Below are positions 32,945-45,100 of a DNA stretch of 64,000 nucleotides, piece by piece. Below the pieces are notes generated by a model, which ran no database searches, was not told the origin of the DNA, and saw only the letters and a list, made by a program, of their open reading frames with translations. Source of the stretch: Tetrahymena elliotti 4EA (lineage: Eukaryota; Ciliophora; Oligohymenophorea; Hymenostomatida; Tetrahymenidae); NCBI GenBank assembly GCA_000231825.2, contig JH720302.1:512494-576493 (forward strand), given 5' to 3'. How positions within the stretch are numbered: position 1 is the first letter of the stretch; the number at the start of each line of letters is the position of its first letter. The translations under genes and the position numbers were made by a program.

Positions 32945-33640
32945 ATATTATTTTTTGAAACAGGAATAACTAAATTGTAAAATTAATAATTAATTTAGAA
33001 AATTTCTTTAATAAAATGTAGAAATTAAAAACTGTAAAATCAAGAAAATTTATTAGATTTAATGTATCTATTCATGTATAAAAATATCTTTTAAAACATT
33101 TATTTTGATAGTCGAATTTTCAAAGGGTTATTTATTTTTTTGTAGAATTTCTTATATTTATTTTTATTTTAATATATTATTAAGGTAATTTGATTCTATT
33201 AGATAAAAAAAATTGTTCTATTATGAAGTAATTGTATTTTTATTATTAATGAATTCATAATTTTATATAAATCTCAAAAGATCATTGTAAAAAAATAAAG
33301 AGATCTTTCCATTCATGATATAATTTTCTGTCAATAAATTTGTTTGAGATATTTTAATAAAATAATTAAAATACATGATTTCTCAAAAATCCTTTTCAAT
33401 TAAAAAATGTGGAAAGAAAAATATTAAATCAATTTGAAATGTACAATTTCAATATTATATTATTCAGTAATAGAAATTAGTTTTGATATAAGCATTTATT
33501 TTTAAAGAAATTTTATTTGGAAAGATTAGATTAAAAAATTTTTATCTTTAAAAAAAATCACATAGATAATTTATAAATCTTCTCAAAAATAACTCATTAA
33601 TTAATAGATAAGCTCTTTAAAAGTAAAAAAAAACCTAAAA
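32945..33640. other. spacer before the LRR gene cluster
   Basis: A+T-rich sequence with no protein-like frame. Stretches near 33250-33620 resemble the spacers before the other two LRR genes (TCTCAAAAAT and ATAAATT phrases), so the LRR duplication unit probably includes some 5' flank. Confidence 0.5.
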
Positions 33641-35173
33641 ATGTCATAAGATTATTTTAGCACTAATATTAAATATATCAAGAACACTAAGGAGAGATAA
33701 GTTCACTTCAAAATTGAATCACTGAATGATATTCATATCTAGAGTCTTCAGAAAGAAGCTGAAAATTTGAGTTAAAACAAATAGATTATCATTTCTTTCA
33801 AAAAAACTTCTATTTCTATTGAATAGAAATTAATCAAAATCCTGGCAGATATCTTGAAGAAAGAAATTTAATATGATTAGATTCATATTAAAAATAGGTA
33901 CTCTAATGGATCTTAATAGAATCTCTTAACTCTTATCTAAGAATTAAATAGCTAAAATATATTAAGGCTCTCCTTAGATATGAAGAAAAATAATTTGAAT
34001 TATGAAGAAGCTGAAAGATTGGTTGGAGAAATATCTAGATTTACTAATCTCTAAAAGCTTTATCTAGTTTTTTCATAGCACACTTCTCAATCATGTTATT
34101 TCGATTGCATAAATAAAATATTACAAAACATCAAAATTCAAAAGCTAGTTCTATCACTAGAAAAAAATCCAATTTCACCAACTAATTTTGAAGAATTGGT
34201 GAACAAAATTTCTGAAATCAATCAACTGAAATCTCTGAAACTCAAAATTAATGGAAACTTATTAACACGTTAACAATCACATATTTTAAATAAAATATCT
34301 TCTAAAATCTAAAATTTAGAGAAATTGAGCTTAATAATTGATCTTAGCTTTTTAGAAAATTAAAAAAACAAAGATCAAATGGAATTAGAAGAAGATATCA
34401 TCCAGAATTTAAACGTAAGGAAATTGTTTTACCACGAAACTTTTAATAAAAATCTAGCTTAGATTCCTAATTAAAGCTTAAAATTTGGCTTTAAATTATT
34501 AAATAGTTATCCAAATTTAAGAAAATTGAATCTTAATTTAGAAAATTTGACAGAATCAGATTAATTAGAGTATTCTTATTTAATAAGCAAGTAGAATTAA
34601 TTAGAAGAACTTAAAGTTTTCTTCAGTAATTCGTAACTTAGTGTAAAATTAGCAGAGGAATTTTAGAAGGGTATCTCTAACTTGATTTTCCTAGAAAAAC
34701 TACACATTGAATGTGTTTTAGAGAATAACTACTCACAATTTCATTTGCCAAAAATTTTAGAAAGCTTAGTCTAAATAAAAGAGTTGAAGCTATGTATTAA
34801 TCCTTTTGGATTTAGTGAAAGCTCATAGAAATAACTTTATGACAGTTTAAATCTGATGAAAAATTTATAAAACTTGCATTTGCAAGTTCCATTTGATATT
34901 TATAGAACTTTTCCAGTAAAGTACTTTGTAAAAACTATCAGCAAGTGTATGAATCTAAAAAATCTAAAAATAAATTCGAAAGAAGAAATAAAAGGAAACA
35001 AATAAAAGATAAAAGTTAGATTCACTAATCCTCAAAATAAATTCCATCATTGCAAATATAGATAAGTTTAGAGTTTATTTACATCTTTGCAATTAAGCAT
35101 GTTCAAGTAAAGTTTGGCTAATTCTAAATTCTTATTAAAAACACCAAAACTTGTATCTTACTAAATCTTTTGA
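33641..35173 (+). CDS. leucine-rich-repeat protein, tandem copy 1
   Basis: Single-exon gene of 510 residues. Leu-rich repeats of irregular length fill most of it: NILRLSLDMKKNNLN, TNLQKLYLVFS, QLKSLKLKING, NLEKLSLIID, NLRKLNLNLENLTES, QLEELKVFFSNS, QIKELKLCI and NLKNLKINSKE. The layout LxxLxLxxN resembles ribonuclease-inhibitor-like LRRs, which form curved protein-binding solenoids. No signal peptide, membrane helix, kinase or F-box was seen, so it is probably an intracellular binding protein with unknown partner. The start is the first ATG in frame and lines up with the other copies (KIESLNDI follows in all three). It ends with the shared LLKTPKLVS motif before TGA at 35171. Confidence 0.85.
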
Positions 35174-36087
35174 AGCCTCAAAAATAATTTACTTCAAAAT
35201 AAGTAAAAAATATTTCACTAAAAATTATAAGAAAATATTAACTAACTAAAATTAAACTTTTAAAATAAATAAATAAATAAATAGAAATTTTTTGAAAAAT
35301 ATAAATAAATAATGTAAATCTTTAAATGTGAAATTATTTACCTTACAAAAATTTAATGAGATAGAAATTTATCATCATTAAATTTAAGAGAATAAAAATA
35401 ATTTTAAACTTTTAATTTAGCCTTTTAAAATTTGGGAAATGTGAAATTTTAAATGAATTCATAAAAAAAGATTTTATTTTTGTGGAGTTTCATAATTTTC
35501 GTCTAAGTATTGGCTGGCCAGATAAAAACACTAAAAAGCCAAAGAATAATCCTGAATCTTGAATTTACCTCTTAGAAGAGGGGGTATTACAAATTTAATA
35601 TTTCAATGATAGATTTTTCATTGTTTATGATAATCAAGGGTAAGGTTTAAAATTTATACAACTAAGTAAATCGAATTCTCAAAAATGGTAGCTCTTTAAT
35701 TTCAAATTATTATATCTTAAGAGGTTTTTAATAGATTTTTGTTTATCTAAGAATAAATGTAATTTTTTCTTCTTTAATTAAGTAAGGAAAATTGAAATAA
35801 TTTATTTAAATATAAAATTTCTCAATTAAAAATAAATGCAATTTTGTCTTCTTTAATTATGTATCGAAAAAAAATTGAAATAAAATAATTGAAATACATA
35901 ATTTCTCAAAAATCAATTTTAAACTATTTAGTTTTCAGCATAAATCGTTCTTCTAAAAGAAATTATATCGGTATTGAATTTATTTATTAGCTTTGTGTCT
36001 TTAAAAAATTGGAAAAAAATTCAGCTTCTCAAAAAGTAATGAATTAATTAAAAATAAATCAAGTTAAAAGAAAAAAAAATCGAAAAA
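35174..36087. other. spacer between LRR genes 1 and 2
   Basis: Non-coding by eye. It holds a G run (GAGGGGG, 35578-35584) and AATAAATG / CTTTAATTA phrases repeated near 35750 and 35830, a sign of small local duplications. No protein-like frame was seen. Confidence 0.5.
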
Positions 36088-37671
36088 ATGTTATAAGCTT
36101 TGTTGAGTGGTAATATTCAAAGTAAAAATAAAATAGAAGATTTGTCATCAGATTATTTTACCAGTAATATTTCATAAGTTGTAGATGCTTAGCAAAAATA
36201 TGTTCACTTGAAGATTGAGTCATTAAATGATATTTAGCTCTAGAGTCTTGAGAGTGATGCTTAAAATTATAGTTAAAACAAATAGATTAAAATTTCTTTC
36301 AAAAGAACTTCTATATCTATTGAATAGAAATAAATTAATATTTTGGCTGATATCTTAAATAAACAAATTTAATATGATTAAATTCTTATTTAAAATAGGT
36401 ACTCTAATGGATCTTAATAGAACCTCTTAACTCTTGTCTCATAATTAAATTGCTAAAATATATTAAAACTATCCTTAGACATGAAGAGTAATGATTTAAA
36501 TAAGGAAGAAGCTGAAAAATTAGCAGAAGAAATATCTAGACTTACTAACCTCTAAAAGCTTTCGTTAGTTTTTTCATATCACACTTCTCAATCATGTTAT
36601 TTAGATTGCATAAGTAATATAGCACAAAAAATCAAAATTCAAAAGCTAGTTCTCTCTCTAGAAAAAACTCCAATTTCACCAACTAATTTTGAAGAATTGG
36701 TCAACAAAATTTCTGAAATTGATTAGCTAAGATCTTTGAAACTCAAAATTAATGGAGATTTGTTAGCATATTAATAATTATATATTGTAAATAGAATATC
36801 CTCTAAAATCTAAAATTTAGAAAAATTGAGCTTAATAATAGATAGTAGCTCTAAAGAAAATTCCAAAATTGACAGTCAAATGGAATTAGAAGTGGATATT
36901 AACCATAATCTAAAATTAATCCTTGAAATTTAGATTGATAATTAAAGCTTATTTGGTTTTAAATTATTAAATAGTTTTCTAAATTTAAGAAAATTAAATC
37001 TTAATTTAAAAAATTTGACAGAATCTGATTAATTAGAATACTCTTAACTAATAAGCAAATAGAATTAATTAGAAGAACTTAAAGTTTTCTTTAGCAATTC
37101 ATAATTTAGTGAAAAATTAACACAAGAATTTTAGAAAAACTTGTCTAACTTAGCTTCCCTCAAAAAATTGGACATTTAATATAATCTAGAGAAAAACTAC
37201 TCACAATTTCATTTACCAAAAATTTTAGAAAAATTAATCTAAATAAAAGAGTTGAAACTCTAAATTATTTCTGATAATTTTGGTGATTTGACAGAAATCT
37301 CAGAGAAATAACTTTATGGCACTTTAAATTTATTGAAAAACTTGTAAAGCTTATACTTAAAAGTGCCACTTAGCTACATTAGGGCTAATAATAATTATTT
37401 TTAAATATTTTTTCATCAAGAAGAGAGCCTTTTAAAAATGATCAGTTAGTGTATTAATCTTTCAAGTCTAACAATAAGTTTCGGTAGAAATGAAGGAAGA
37501 ACAATCAATAAAAAGATAAGGGTTAGATTAACTAATCCTCAAAATCTATTCTAAGGTAAACATTATCGTGAAGTTTAAGATGATTTCTTTACCCATATCT
37601 TCAAATCGGAATTAAAGAGATCTAAATTATTATTAAAAAAACCAAAACTTGTATCTATCTCAGTAATTTGA
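36088..37671 (+). CDS. leucine-rich-repeat protein, tandem copy 2
   Basis: Single-exon paralogue of 527 residues with the same plan: KIESLNDIQLQSLES near the start, the KISFKRTSISIEQK strand, then LRR segments TNLQKLSLVFS, QLRSLKLKING, NLEKLSLIIDSS, NLRKLNLNLKNLTES and QLEELKVFFSNS. The N-terminus is about 15 residues longer than in the other two copies. Part of the middle after SLIIDSS differs, with short indels. It ends LLLKKPKLVSISVI before TGA at 37669. Probably an intracellular binding scaffold; function unknown. Confidence 0.85.
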
Positions 37672-38008
37672 AGTATTAAAAAAATAATATACTTAAAACA
37701 AAATAAGTTACAAAAACAAACAAAAAATAAAGAAAACATGAATTTTTAATTAAATTGTTTTGTTTACTTTTTATGTGATTTCAATATTTTTATTATTAAA
37801 TTTTAAAACTCTTCAAAATATTTTATGACACCTATTTAAAAATAGCTAGTATGCACTTTTGTTATTTTAATATCTTCTTAATACTAATTTCCATCAAACA
37901 TATTATTCTCTACTTCCTCCATATGAATTTACTAAATTCCACTTAAAAATTAGCTTTATTCTCAATATGTTTTTAATAGAGCCTGGTTTAAATTACATAT
38001 TTCCCATA
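37672..38008. other. spacer after LRR gene 2
   Basis: A+T-rich, with no coding-like frame seen apart from the orphan ORF that starts at 38009. Confidence 0.5.
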
Positions 38009-38437
38009 ATGAAGATAATTTTATAAATCGATACTGTAAATCCTCATATATTTTTATCTCCCCCTCCCCCTATCTTAAGTCCCATTTTGGAGGGTTGTCG
38101 AGAAAATGTTGAGGGCTGTTTGACTTTTAGGATTTTGAGCTCGTTCCCGTATTTCTTCATATATCATCTATCATCCTAAACAACAATAACAAGCTTAAAC
38201 TCAGAAGAATTTATATCTTTAAAGGGACAACAAAAAATAGTTTAAGAAAAAACCTTAAAACTACTACTACAATGGATTAACGAACTCTCTAATGAAACAG
38301 AGATTGTTATACAAAATATATCTTAATATTAGATCTAAAACTGGAATCTATTGTTATTAATTAACTAAATAAATCTTTTAAAAGCTTATAATATTACATT
38401 TTAAAAAAACCTTGCAGTTTAAGAACTTAAAATATGA
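38009..38437 (+). CDS. orphan ORF of 142 codons, possible gene remnant
   Basis: In the ciliate code a frame runs from ATG 38009 to TGA 38435. The first 50 residues look odd, with a proline run encoded by a CCCCTCCCCC tract and several Cys. The last 80 look like real protein with helical, Glu/Gln/Leu-rich phrases (NSEEFISLKGQQKIVQEKTL, LKLLLQWINELSNETEIVIQ, LLLLINQINLLKAY). The stretch 38060-38170 is notably richer in G+C than the spacers. I recognise no family. It may be a fragment of a longer gene brought in with the LRR duplication, or a small lineage-specific gene starting further in. Confidence 0.35.
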
Positions 38438-39052
38438 AATTTATTCAATAACCACTTTTTAAAAAAAATTAAAATATCTCAATAAATTAATAATAAAATT
38501 GAATTTTGAATTTCATGTATTCATTTTTTTTGAGTAAAATACACAGAATAATCAAGAAATATATTTTAATTTCATAGAATTAAAGAATTAAAATTAAAAT
38601 ATTTGATAGCCCTTTTAGCTCATATAATTTTAATCTAGAATGAAAAGCGTTTAAGAGAGATATGGTAAATAGAATTTTTATGTTAAAAGAGGTTCAAGTA
38701 GATTTTTCTTCTTTAATTAAATAAAGTAAGTTTAATAAAATAAATACTAAATTTCTTATTAAAATAGTATTACATTTAAAATAATTAAAATAAAAAATTT
38801 CTCAAAAATAAATTGTAAATTGAAAAGAAAACTAATTAAAATATTAAATTGTATACATATTCATTTTTATTCTTATATTATTTAAGTAAAAGAAATTAGT
38901 TTTCAGAGCAAATATCTTTATTATAAAAGAAATTATATCAGGAATGGATTTATTGACTTAGTATCTTTAAAAATCAGAAAGATATTTTGTAAATCATCTC
39001 AAAAATTATTAATTAATTAATCAGCTCTTAAAAAGTAAAAAAAATAAATAAA
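38438..39052. other. spacer before LRR gene 3
   Basis: Non-coding by eye. It resembles the spacer before LRR gene 2 (CTCAAAAATAAATTGTAAATTGAAAAG phrases in part, TTTTCAGAGCAAAT), as expected if the duplication unit includes upstream sequence. Confidence 0.5.
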
Positions 39053-40579
39053 ATGTCTGAAGAGTATTTTAGTTCTAATATTGAAGAAGTTATAGATGCT
39101 TAGGAAAAAGAAGTTCACTTCAAGATTGAATCATTGAATGATATTCAGCTCTAGAGTCTTGAGAATGATGCTTAAAATTATAGTTAAAACAAATAGATTA
39201 TCATTTCTTTCAAAAAAACTTCTATTTCTATTGAATAGAAATAAATTAAAATTTTGGCTGATATCTTAAATAAAGAAATTTAATATCATTAGATTCATAT
39301 TAAAAATAGGTACTCTAATGGATTTTAGTAGAATCTCTTAAATCTTATCTCATAGTTAAATAGCCAAAATATATTAGGACTCTCCTTAGACATGAAGGGC
39401 AATGATTTGAATAAGGAAGAAGCTGAAAAATTAGCTGAAGAAATATCTAAACTTACTAATCTCTAAAAGCTTGAGTTGGTTTTTTCATAGCACACATCTC
39501 AATCATTTTATTTAGATTGCATAAATAAAATAGCACAAAACATTAAAATTCAAAAGCTGATTCTCTCAGTAGAAAAAACTCGAAATTCACCAACTAATTT
39601 TGAAGAATTGGTCAACAAAATTTCTGAAATTGATTAACTAAGATCTTTGAAACTCAAAATTAATGGAAACTTATTAACTAGTTAGTAATCACATCATCTT
39701 AATAAAATAACTTCTAAAATCTAAAATTTAGAGAAATTGAGTTTAATAATTGATCGCAGTTCAATAAACGATTCAAAAATTGATAATCAATTGGAATTAG
39801 AAGAAAATGTCAACCAGAATCTAAACCTGAGAAAATTGCTTTTCCATGAAATTTTTGATGAAGATCTAGCTTAGATTCCAAATTAAAGTTTAAAATTTGG
39901 TTTTAAATTATTACAAAGTTTTCCAAATTTAAGAAAATTGAATCTTAATTTAGAAAATTTGACTGAATCTGATTAATTAGAGTACTCTTAACTAATAAGC
40001 AGGTAGAATTAATTAGAAGAACTTAAATTTTCCTTTAACAATTCATAACTTAGTGAAAAATTAGCACAAGAATTTTAGAAAAACTTGTCTAACTTAGCTT
40101 TCCTCAAAAAATTAGACATTTAATATAATCTAGAGTAAAACTATTCACAATTTCATTTCCCAAAAATTTTAGAAAAGTTATTCTAAATAAAAGAATTGAG
40201 GCTATAAATAATTTCTTTTGATTTTAACCAAACCTCATAAAAATAACTTTATGACAATTTAAATTTATTGAAAAACTTGTAAAGCTTACATTTACAGTTG
40301 CCACTTGGTGTTTCAAAGACTTTTCCATCTAGCTTTGGAAAAACAATAAGTGAGTGTATTAATCTTTAAACTCTTTAAATAAATTTGAAAGAAAATTTGA
40401 TAAGAAATTAAAAGATAAAAGTTAGATTGACTAACCCTCAAAATGAATTCAAATAACACAGATATGCAGATTTTAGAAATTTTAATACTCATTTGTAAAT
40501 ATCTTTGTTCAAATAATCTTTAGTTAGGTCTAAATTCCTATTAAAAAGTCCAAAACTTGTATCTATCTAAATAGCTTGA
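39053..40579 (+). CDS. leucine-rich-repeat protein, tandem copy 3
   Basis: Single-exon paralogue of 508 residues. It begins MSEEYFSSNIEEVIDAQEKE and then shares KIESLNDIQLQSLEND with copies 1 and 2. LRR segments include NILGLSLDMKGNDLN, TNLQKLELVFS, QLRSLKLKING, NLEKLSLIIDRS, NLRKLNLNLENLTES and QLEELKFSFNNS. It ends LLKSPKLVSIQIA before TGA at 40577. By eye the middle of the protein sits between copies 1 and 2: it keeps the FHEIFDEDLAQIPNQSLKFG stretch of copy 1 but shares NLSNLAFLKKLDIQ with copy 2. This mosaic look suggests exchange among the copies. Function unknown. Confidence 0.85.
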
Positions 40580-40825
40580 GGATCAAAAAACAATTAAGTA
40601 CAAATAAAGTGAGAACATTTAAATTTTAAAATATTTAAAATTATATTTTTAATGTTAATATTTTGATTATCTTAATTATTTTTTTCTGTTGATTTGAGTA
40701 TTTTTTAAAATATTTTTTTTAATTTAATTCAAAGCTCTTCAAGGTGTTTTATTATGAATAAGCTGAAGTTTTTTAATGTTAATTTTTGTGAAATATATAA
40801 ATAAAAACTGTAAATCTTCAAGTAT

Positions 40826-41236
40826 TCAATTATTTATCATAAAAAAATCGTAAACCAATTCAGGAGGGGGAAATATAAAGAATTTTTCACTAAAGATAAT
40901 TGAAAAATAAATTTTGATAATATATTCAGATTATTTTAAAATGAATATCTGATGAAGAGGTTATGAGAAAGTTAAGATATAATTGATTACACACAAAATA
41001 AAGAAACTTTTATTTATTTTCACCTTTTGTAAGAAAATAATAACAATTGAATACACACAGAAAAATATTATGAATTAATTTGAATGATGTTTTTCTTTTA
41101 ACATTATAATTTAAAGAAAATTTTTAGCAGTCTTTTAGTTCTCCTCTTTAGGTGATCTGATATTTATCTTTTGTTTATTTCTTTTCTTTGGCTTCTCATC
41201 CTGCAATAAATTAAAAAAATTTAAAATAATCTTCAT
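40826..41236 (-). CDS. doubtful ORF with a basic KPKKRNKQK segment
   Basis: A 136-residue frame in the ciliate code, ATG at 41236 and TGA at 40828-40826. Only the part just after residue 12 looks coding (DEKPKKRNKQKINIRSPKEEN), and it follows a stretch that reads like an intron acceptor (TTATTGCAG). It might be the 3' exon of a gene whose earlier exons I could not find. The rest is A+T-driven and may be chance. Confidence 0.2.
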
Positions 41237-41581
41237 ACATATTTATAATAATTTTTTAAAAAGTTAATTGGTTTATTTCAATCATAATCAACAAAAAAAG
41301 GTTTGTGAACATAATTAATATATTATTAATATTGTAGCTGATTGTAAATTTAGCTTATTTTATTAAATCAAAATAATTTAAGTAATTTTTAAACTAATGT
41401 TATAGGTTATAGTTTTATGCTGCTTTTGAAAAATTTAAATTTTAGAATTAAATTTCTTGAATTAATTTTTAGTTTATGAACAATCCCAAAAACATAGTAA
41501 CTAAAAAATTAACATATTAATTTTCAAAAATTTAATTTTTAAAAAGATTGAATAAATTTTAATACTTCGTTATTATTCGTG

Positions 41582-41622
41582 TATGTAGCCTTGAAAAAGG
41601 CAGTGCCTTAGGGTACTACATA
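41582..41622. other. compact inverted-repeat element (possible ncRNA or hairpin)
   Basis: TATGTAG at 41582-41588 pairs with CTACATA at 41616-41622. Between them CCTT-GAAA-AAGG forms a small stem with a GNRA-type loop, and the overlapping AAGGCA-G-TGCCTT is a perfect palindrome. This 41-base block is much richer in G+C than the 1.5 kb around it and is followed by a TA repeat. It does not match a tRNA or any other RNA family that I recognise. Confidence 0.4.
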
Positions 41623-42134
41623 TATATATAAATATTAAATATTAAAAATAAAATAATGATTAGAGTTATAATATTAACTTAAGCTAAAATCTTATTTTTT
41701 TTGTCTTGTATTAAATATAAAATGTAATAAGAGTTTTAAAAAATGAAATATTTTTGTTTAATATGTATTACCAATCAAATTTAGATTTTAAATGGCTTCA
41801 AAAATTATTTTAAATATTGAAAAATAAATAGATAGAAGTATAATATAGACTAATGTAGATAAAATCACTTTTTACTTGAGTGTGATTTATCTAATGAATG
41901 AACAAATGAATAGTTGATTTTTATTTAGGATAAGTATGTAATAATTTTTTGTTCAATAGCAAATAATAGATAGGTCTTAATAAAAAAATAATATATTTCA
42001 GAATTTTTAAAAGATTTAAGACACTTTTTTATAAGTAAATTCATATAGAATCTTTTCATTATTAATTATTAAAATAAAAGAAAAAGAAAAAGCTAAAAAG
42101 TTAATAAAGAAGATAGATAGATCATAATTAAACC

Positions 42135-45100
42135 ATGGCTACCAATAATATTTTGTACATCAAGCATGAATAATTCTTGAAAATTATGGAAGGTAATTTT
42201 AAAATAATATTAAGTAAATGAAGCCATATTTGTATTTATTTAAACAACTATAGAAAGAATCCAAAATGAAGGTATGGACTTAAACATCCAAAGAATTATG
42301 CATGATTACTTATGCTAAAAGCGTAAAATTACTTGGACAATCAACTTAGAAAAGATTTTCGTAAAATTTTTATACAATTTTAAATCAAGCTTTCATTTTA
42401 GTTAGTAAACGAATGCGAACTTAGTAATTAAAATTAATTTTTTATGAAAATAGATCCTCTATGTTAAGGTTTGCGTTGCTGTTGATGAAACTGATAGCAT
42501 TGAAGAAGCTTTGAAATAATATAAGTTCTTTACCCAAGCTACTTATTCCTCCTCTTTGGAAAGTGTTTTGCTTCAAATTCGTAGCAGCTTAGAAGCTTTG
42601 TTCAACTCCAAGATTTAATAATTCTCAATTGAAGATGTAATTAAAAAATAAAATATTATTTGCATTTAATTTGATCTTAGTTGTTTTTTAGGAGATTTTC
42701 TTTTGAGGCATTGTTTGGTTGTTTTAATCAAAAATAAATAAAAAAACATAGATATACTTTTGGCAAAGAGTATATTTATCTTTAATTCATAATAGAAATC
42801 AGATATTCAAATTCTTCATTTTTTCCATTCAGAAATAAGTTAATATCAATAGAAGTTAAATCAAATAGCAAAGCAAGCAAGCATAAATGTGATTTCTTAT
42901 CAGTTTAAATATTATGAAACATTCTCCATAGCAATTAACATAAATTAAAAAGTTTCAAGATGCAAAACAAAAAGTTTGAATGGAATATTAATTACAAAAA
43001 AAGAATTAAAAATTCTACTCAAAAAAGCTAATAACTTAATGAAAAGCATTCATTGAACTTCAAAACAGGAATTAAAAAATGAAAATCTTCTTGAAAAAAA
43101 CTACCAAAAATGTCTTTAGATATTGATTGTTAAAATTGGTTTTATTTACTAAAAAGGTTAAAGCTTGTGGAGATATCGAATCAGAAGAAATTGAACATGA
43201 TTTATTAGTTAGTTATTTATCAATCAGCTAAAAGAAGAAGGAAATTCAAATCAAGAAGGTCTTGCGTTAAATCTTAGAAAACTACAAGTACATTATTGAA
43301 AACTCTAAGTTCCACAAGAGACTTGAAGAAGTTTACACCACCACCGTTGAAAAGGTTTTGGAATTCTGTTAGAAGTACAACAGAACTCGTGAATTCAAGA
43401 GATTCCTTGAAAACTAACACAACTTCTTAGAACAAATCTTGAAGAGAGATGTTGATTTTAACAAGAATCCCAATCACATTAATATTTTCACCAGTGATAC
43501 TCGTGACTACATGATCAAGGTCAGATTAGATTGTGCTAACTACTCTCTCTAAATGGGTTACTACTCTCATGCCTTTACCCAACTTGAAGATATTAGCATT
43601 CTCTTAAACTTACGTAAGGTTACTGCTCCTATCAAATAACACATGCTCTCTTAATACTATTACTATTTGAGCAAGATTTTCTGGAACTCCAAATACTACA
43701 GTTATCACACCTACTTCCTTTACAATCACTTCTTCATCCACAAGAACCTCCCCAACGTTACTGAAGAAGAAAAGAGAAAGCTTACCAACTAGATCTTACT
43801 CAGTGTTTTATCTATTCCTTCTAACTCTCTTGAAAACTCTCAAAATGAAGACTCTCGTATGAAGATTGCCTAATTACAAAAAGGTACCAGCAAGCTCATT
43901 CCCAAGAGAGAAGAAATTATCAACATGGTTTTGAGAATGAACCTCAACGATTTTGCTAACGAACAAATCAACACTCTTTTCAATGTTACCATCAATGAAA
44001 TCAATATTTTCAACATTTCTAAGAAGGTTGAACCCATCTTCACTTACCTCCGTGAAAGTCCCTACTCTGAATACATTAAACCTATTGAAGAAAACCTCAT
44101 TAACAGAGTTTTGAACAGCATTTCTAAGGTTTATAAGACTTTGAATATTGAAAATCTTTACAAATTCCTTAGCTTCTCATCTCCTGCAACCTGCGATTCT
44201 TGTTTGATTAGTTCTAGTTCTTCAAACTAAATTAACTGCAGAATTGATTAATCAAAGAAGGTTATTATCTTCAATCCCACTAAAGCTAAAAACGATTATG
44301 TTAATGCTTCCTCTAATATCATCAATCTTGCTCAAGCTGCTAAATTGATTTCTTCCAACATCGTCCTTGAACAATAAGCTAACGATACCAAAAAGCAAAC
44401 TGAGCTCAACTAGAATGCTCAAAAATACCTCGAAAGCTCTACTCAAATTCTCAGTGTTCGTAACAAAGAAATCCGTGAATACAAGATTAAGAAAGAAAAG
44501 TCCCTCAACTAAGAAAAGGTTAAGAGAGAATATGAAGATTAACTTTATGAAGAAAATGAGAGATAACGAAAGATCAATGAATACAATCAAAAGATTGAAC
44601 AAAAGAAGCTCCGTGAATAACACGAATTGAATGAATTAAAGATTAAGATGTAACTTCGTACTGAAATCATCAAGATTAAGGGTCCTCAAATTGCTAAGAT
44701 TGAAGGTATTAAAATCGAAAACATGACTGAAGAAGATCTCAGACCCATCAGTCTCTAAACTTTATAAGAACTCTAGAAGGATGTCTAAGATAAAATTAAA
44801 GATAACCAAGAAAATAAATACAAAAAAGCTTTCACTAAGATTGACTACATCGAAAGAGAAACTCGTAAGACCGAAGCTGATAGAGTGAAAAAGATTATTG
44901 AAAAAGCTGAAAAGGAAGAAAACATTTAATAGCACATTGATAATGCTCGTGCTGAATTCGAAGAAAACTTGAAACAAAAGTAAACTTTGGAAGCTGCTAG
45001 ACAATTCAAAGTAATATTAGCTTTTTTTTGAAAAAAAAATATTAATTTCTTTCATTTTTTGAATGAATTATTAAATTTTTGTTTTTGATAAAAGGAAAAA

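Larger units (their letters stand above)
40580..42134. other. long spacer with a structured element
   Basis: Mostly A+T-rich. It holds a GGAGGGGG run near 40863-40870, a weak minus-strand ORF (40826-41236) and a compact inverted-repeat element at 41582-41622. Both are listed separately. The last 100 bases are A-rich and probably form the 5' leader of eIF3a. Confidence 0.5.

Noticed and set aside
42637..43156. snoRNA inside the long eIF3a intron
   Set aside because: No convincing C/D or H/ACA box pair was found by eye.
44252..45004. Minus-strand ORFs opposite eIF3a (also 45881-46135)
   Set aside because: They are hydrophobic mirror images of the charged coiled coil and Asn run coded on the plus strand.
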